Shown: in pieces, positions 63,108 through 64,000 of the stretch | Numbering within the stretch: the stretch's first letter is position 1 | How the letters are laid out: each line of letters begins with the position of its first letter | Assembly: GCA_025800125.1 (NCBI GenBank) | Contig: JAOXSF010000041.1 | Span: 17,323 to 81,322, forward strand | Length of the DNA stretch: 64,000 bases | Reading direction: 5' to 3' | Source of the DNA: Marinobacterium sp. | Lineage (GTDB): Bacteria; Pseudomonadota; Gammaproteobacteria; Pseudomonadales; Balneatricaceae | The notes under the pieces: model-generated | What the model was told of the DNA's origin: nothing | Databases searched by the model: none | The model's input: only the letters and a program-made list of their open reading frames with translations | Position numbers and translations under genes: made by a program

Positions 63108-63811
63108 GCAGTAGCACCCCCTTTCAGATTCCGCTGAGCGTTGATATCAGCGATGAAGCCCGTTTCGATAATTTCTTCGTTGGCCCGAATAAACTGGGCC
63201 AGGCGATGGCCCAGTCTGCCTGTCAGGGGCAGGGTGAGCTGCTGCTCTACTATTGGGGTGGTCATGGTGTCGGTGTCAGTCACCTGTTGCAGGCGGCCTG
63301 TAACGGTGCTGAACCTGCCCATCGCAGTGCGCTGTATCTGCCCATGGACGAATTAATGGCAGTGGCTGACCCTCAGGTGCTGGATGGTCTGGAGCACCTT
63401 GACCTTGTTTGTCTGGATAATATTGAGCAGATTGCTGGCAACCCGGAGTGGGAGCTGGGTCTGTTCCATTTTTTCAACCGCATTCGAGCTCAGAATAACC
63501 ATCTGATTGTGGGGGCGTCTGTACCGCCTCGCCTGCTGGGTATCAAGCTGGCTGATCTTGCTTCCCGCCTGACCTGGGGGATGGTGTTTCAGTTGCAGCC
63601 TTTGCCGGATGACGACAAGGTTACTGCTATTCGCAGCCGCGCAGCTGATCGTGGTATTCAGTTGGGCGCCGATGCGGTACGTTATCTGATTTACCATGCC
63701 AGTCGTGATATGGGCGACTTGCTGGAGCTACTGGAACGTCTTGATCGAGAATCCCTCAGCGCACAGCGTAAAGTTACCATTCCGTTTATTAAACAGGTAA
63801 TGGGCTGGTAA
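63104..63811 (+). CDS. hda: DnaA regulatory inactivator Hda
   Basis: This 235-residue AAA+ protein acts with the DNA polymerase clamp to hydrolyse DnaA-bound ATP after initiation. A short N-terminal QIPLSV resembles the clamp-binding motif of Hda. The nucleotide loop GGHGVGVSHLLQA is atypical, lacking the usual lysine of a Walker A motif. LVCLDNIEQIAG, FHFFNRIRAQNNHLIVGAS and SRLTWGMVFQLQPL follow. It overlaps perM by four bases. Confidence 0.94.
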   Translation: MSSSTPFQIPLSVDISDEARFDNFFVGPNKLGQAMAQSACQGQGELLLYYWGGHGVGVSHLLQAACNGAEPAHRSALYLPMDELMAVADPQVLDGLEHLDLVCLDNIEQIAGNPEWELGLFHFFNRIRAQNNHLIVGASVPPRLLGIKLADLASRLTWGMVFQLQPLPDDDKVTAIRSRAADRGIQLGADAVRYLIYHASRDMGDLLELLERLDRESLSAQRKVTIPFIKQVMGW

Positions 63812-63825
63812 AGCCCGTTACCTGT
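63793..63825 (+). terminator. Hairpin spanning the hda stop codon
   Basis: ACAGGTAA and GGGCT pair with AGCCC and TTACCTGT, giving about 13 bp of stem interrupted by one mismatch. The hda stop lies in the loop region. A T tract is absent. Confidence 0.6.
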
Positions 63826-63861
63826 CCCATCTATCTGCGCTTAGCAAAAATCCGCGTAAAC

Positions 63862-63881
63862 CCTCGCCCAATCGGGCGGGG
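63862..63881. mobile_element. Probable right-end hairpin of an IS200/IS605-type element
   Basis: An eight-bp GC-rich stem (CCTCGCCC with GGGCGGGG) with AATC loop lies 26 bp beyond the transposase stop, followed on the minus strand by a TTTAC-type sequence. IS200/IS605 elements have such subterminal hairpins near their cleavage sites. The exact end is not determined. Confidence 0.55.
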
Positions 63882-63891
63882 ATACAAGCGG

Positions 63892-63908
63892 GAACCGCGC
63901 AGCGGTTC
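63892..63908. repeat. Hairpin at the transposase stop codon
   Basis: GAACCGC pairs with GCGGTTC around GCA, abutting the transposase stop. It could be the transcript end or part of the element's right end. Confidence 0.6.
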
Positions 63909-64000
63909 TAATCAGGTGTGTCTTGGCTCTGCACATATTCTCGCAGAGTTTCAATTGTCGCACCCCCTGCACTACAAGCAAAGTACGAACGTGACCACAA
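63908..64000 (-). CDS. tnpA: IS200/IS605-family transposase TnpA, C-terminal end (partial)
   Basis: The last 30 codons of a gene that begins beyond the window. The visible LWSRSYFACSAGGATIE followed by TLREYVQSQ and a DTPD end match the C-terminal end of single-strand-acting HUH/Y1 transposases of the IS200/IS605 family. The catalytic HUH motif and, probably, the catalytic tyrosine lie outside the window. A hairpin just beyond the stop fits the element's right end. Confidence 0.8.
   Translation of the reverse strand: MWSRSYFACSAGGATIETLREYVQSQDTPD

Overview
The window looks like a chromosomal segment of a marine-type gammaproteobacterium. LpoA, DiaA, the SspA/SspB pair, Hda, ZapE and a meso-diaminopimelate-type MurE all point to Gammaproteobacteria. 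The gene orders rsmI/lpoA/yraN/diaA/dolP, rplM-rpsI-petABC-sspAB and DUF3108-purN-purM | DUF2066-perM-hda match Pseudomonas/Oceanospirillales-type chromosomes. An Oceanospirillaceae-like host is my best guess; this is inference from synteny and protein style, not a database result.

Layout. 1-0.9 kb: end of an lrgAB pair. 1-7.4 kb: zapE, ribosomal proteins L13/S9, the cytochrome bc1 complex (petABC) and sspAB. 7.5-11.9 kb: envelope and replication genes (BON lipoprotein, diaA, yraN, lpoA) diverging from rsmI. 12.0-12.4 kb: RNase P RNA. 12.4-19.2 kb: an insert-like stretch with two chemoreceptors, a YtoQ-family gene, a decayed thiolase and long non-coding gaps. 19.25-37.3 kb: the division and cell wall (dcw) cluster rsmH-ftsL-ftsI-murE-murF-mraY-murD-ftsW-murG-murC-ddlB-ftsQ-ftsA-ftsZ-lpxC, without mraZ at its head. 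37.6-38.0 kb: four tRNA genes in two Ala(GGC)-Glu(TTC) pairs. 38.5-43.5 kb: a BCCT transporter, then a DecR-like Lrp regulator divergent from a class V aminotransferase and a persulfide-dioxygenase-like hydrolase. 43.7-57.6 kb: nitrate assimilation (nasT, nasA, nirD, nirB, nasB-like, a phosphatase-kinase and the nitrate transporter), interrupted by an accessory patch at 47.2-49.5 kb. 57.9-63.8 kb: DUF3108, purN, purM, DUF2066, perM and hda. The right edge cuts into an IS200/IS605-family transposase.

How the parts work together. The nitrate genes form a complete route: transporter, nitrate reductase NasA, a separate FAD/NAD electron-transfer subunit, and nitrite reductase NirBD. Two minus-strand leaders, before the transporter and before nasB, each carry an intrinsic terminator just upstream of the first gene. 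With an ANTAR-domain NasT nearby, this fits transcription antitermination. The 40.3-43.5 kb module looks like cysteine/persulfide handling under a cysteine-responsive type of Lrp regulator.

I found no clear CRISPR array, prophage or complete insertion sequence. The least explained items are three small membrane-protein genes (48.3-49.4 kb), a leader-peptide region with mutually exclusive hairpins upstream of a truncated RsgA-like gene (48.1-48.2 kb), an FtsL with a long N-terminal extension, and a recurring class of 15-21 bp imperfect tandem duplications near gene ends.
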